A stretch of 6,518 nucleotides of DNA from CAZAMT01 sp964486145. Lineage in GTDB: Bacteria; Bacteroidota; Bacteroidia; Bacteroidales; JAAAOM01. The notes below the pieces were generated by a model, which was not told the DNA's origin, made no database searches, and saw only the letters and a program-made list of their open reading frames with translations. The translations under genes and the position numbers were made by a program. Positions within the stretch are counted from its first letter, which is position 1. Every line of letters starts with the position of its first letter. Location: positions 1 to 6,518 of the forward strand of contig CAZAMT010000239.1 in the NCBI GenBank assembly GCA_964486145.1, in the 5' to 3' direction. Below, piece after piece: positions 6,496-6,518 of the stretch.

Positions 6496-6518
6496 ATCTT
6501 TTCGAATAAAAAATTTAG

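Overview
The window is AT-rich bacterial DNA and every gene I can support lies on the minus strand. Reading that strand from high to low coordinates there are two short gene blocks. The style suggests a Bacteroidota or Balneolota-type organism that degrades polysaccharides: weak Shine-Dalgarno sequences, a promoter fitting the TTG-N19-TAnnTTTG pattern, and a sodium:solute symporter beside an unsaturated-uronyl hydrolase. This placement is an inference, because the window has no rRNA or other marker gene.

Block 1 (6495 to 3483) encodes a GshB-like ATP-grasp ligase. It overlaps by 8 bp a large two-domain protein that joins an N-formylglutamate-amidohydrolase-like (FGase) domain to a DUF1704/'QEGLA' zinc-peptidase domain with HEIGVH and TQEGLA motifs. 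One enzyme looks built to form an amide or peptide bond and the other carries two putative hydrolase domains. This suggests an uncharacterised small-peptide or protein-tail modification pathway rather than ordinary glutathione synthesis. It is the most unusual system in the window.

Between the blocks (3482 to 3176) lies a regulatory region with a strong promoter candidate (TTGACG-N16-TATATT), a 7-bp inverted repeat between and overlapping the promoter elements, and a 16-bp near-palindrome upstream. It is followed by a 33-codon ORF that closely resembles the N-terminus of KduI (5-keto-4-deoxyuronate isomerase) and then stops. This looks like a kduI gene that lost about 90% of its length, leaving its promoter and start region in front of the next gene.

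Block 2 (3175 to the left edge) encodes a cytoplasmic GH105 unsaturated glycuronyl hydrolase and an SSS-family sodium:solute symporter that runs off the window. Together with the kduI remnant they indicate uptake and intracellular processing of unsaturated uronic-acid oligosaccharides, the products of polysaccharide lyases acting on pectin/rhamnogalacturonan, ulvan or similar polymers. The symporter would import the sugar, GH105 would release the terminal unsaturated uronate, and KduI would act next; here a functional KduI would have to be encoded elsewhere. No tRNA, rRNA, CRISPR array or insertion sequence was seen.
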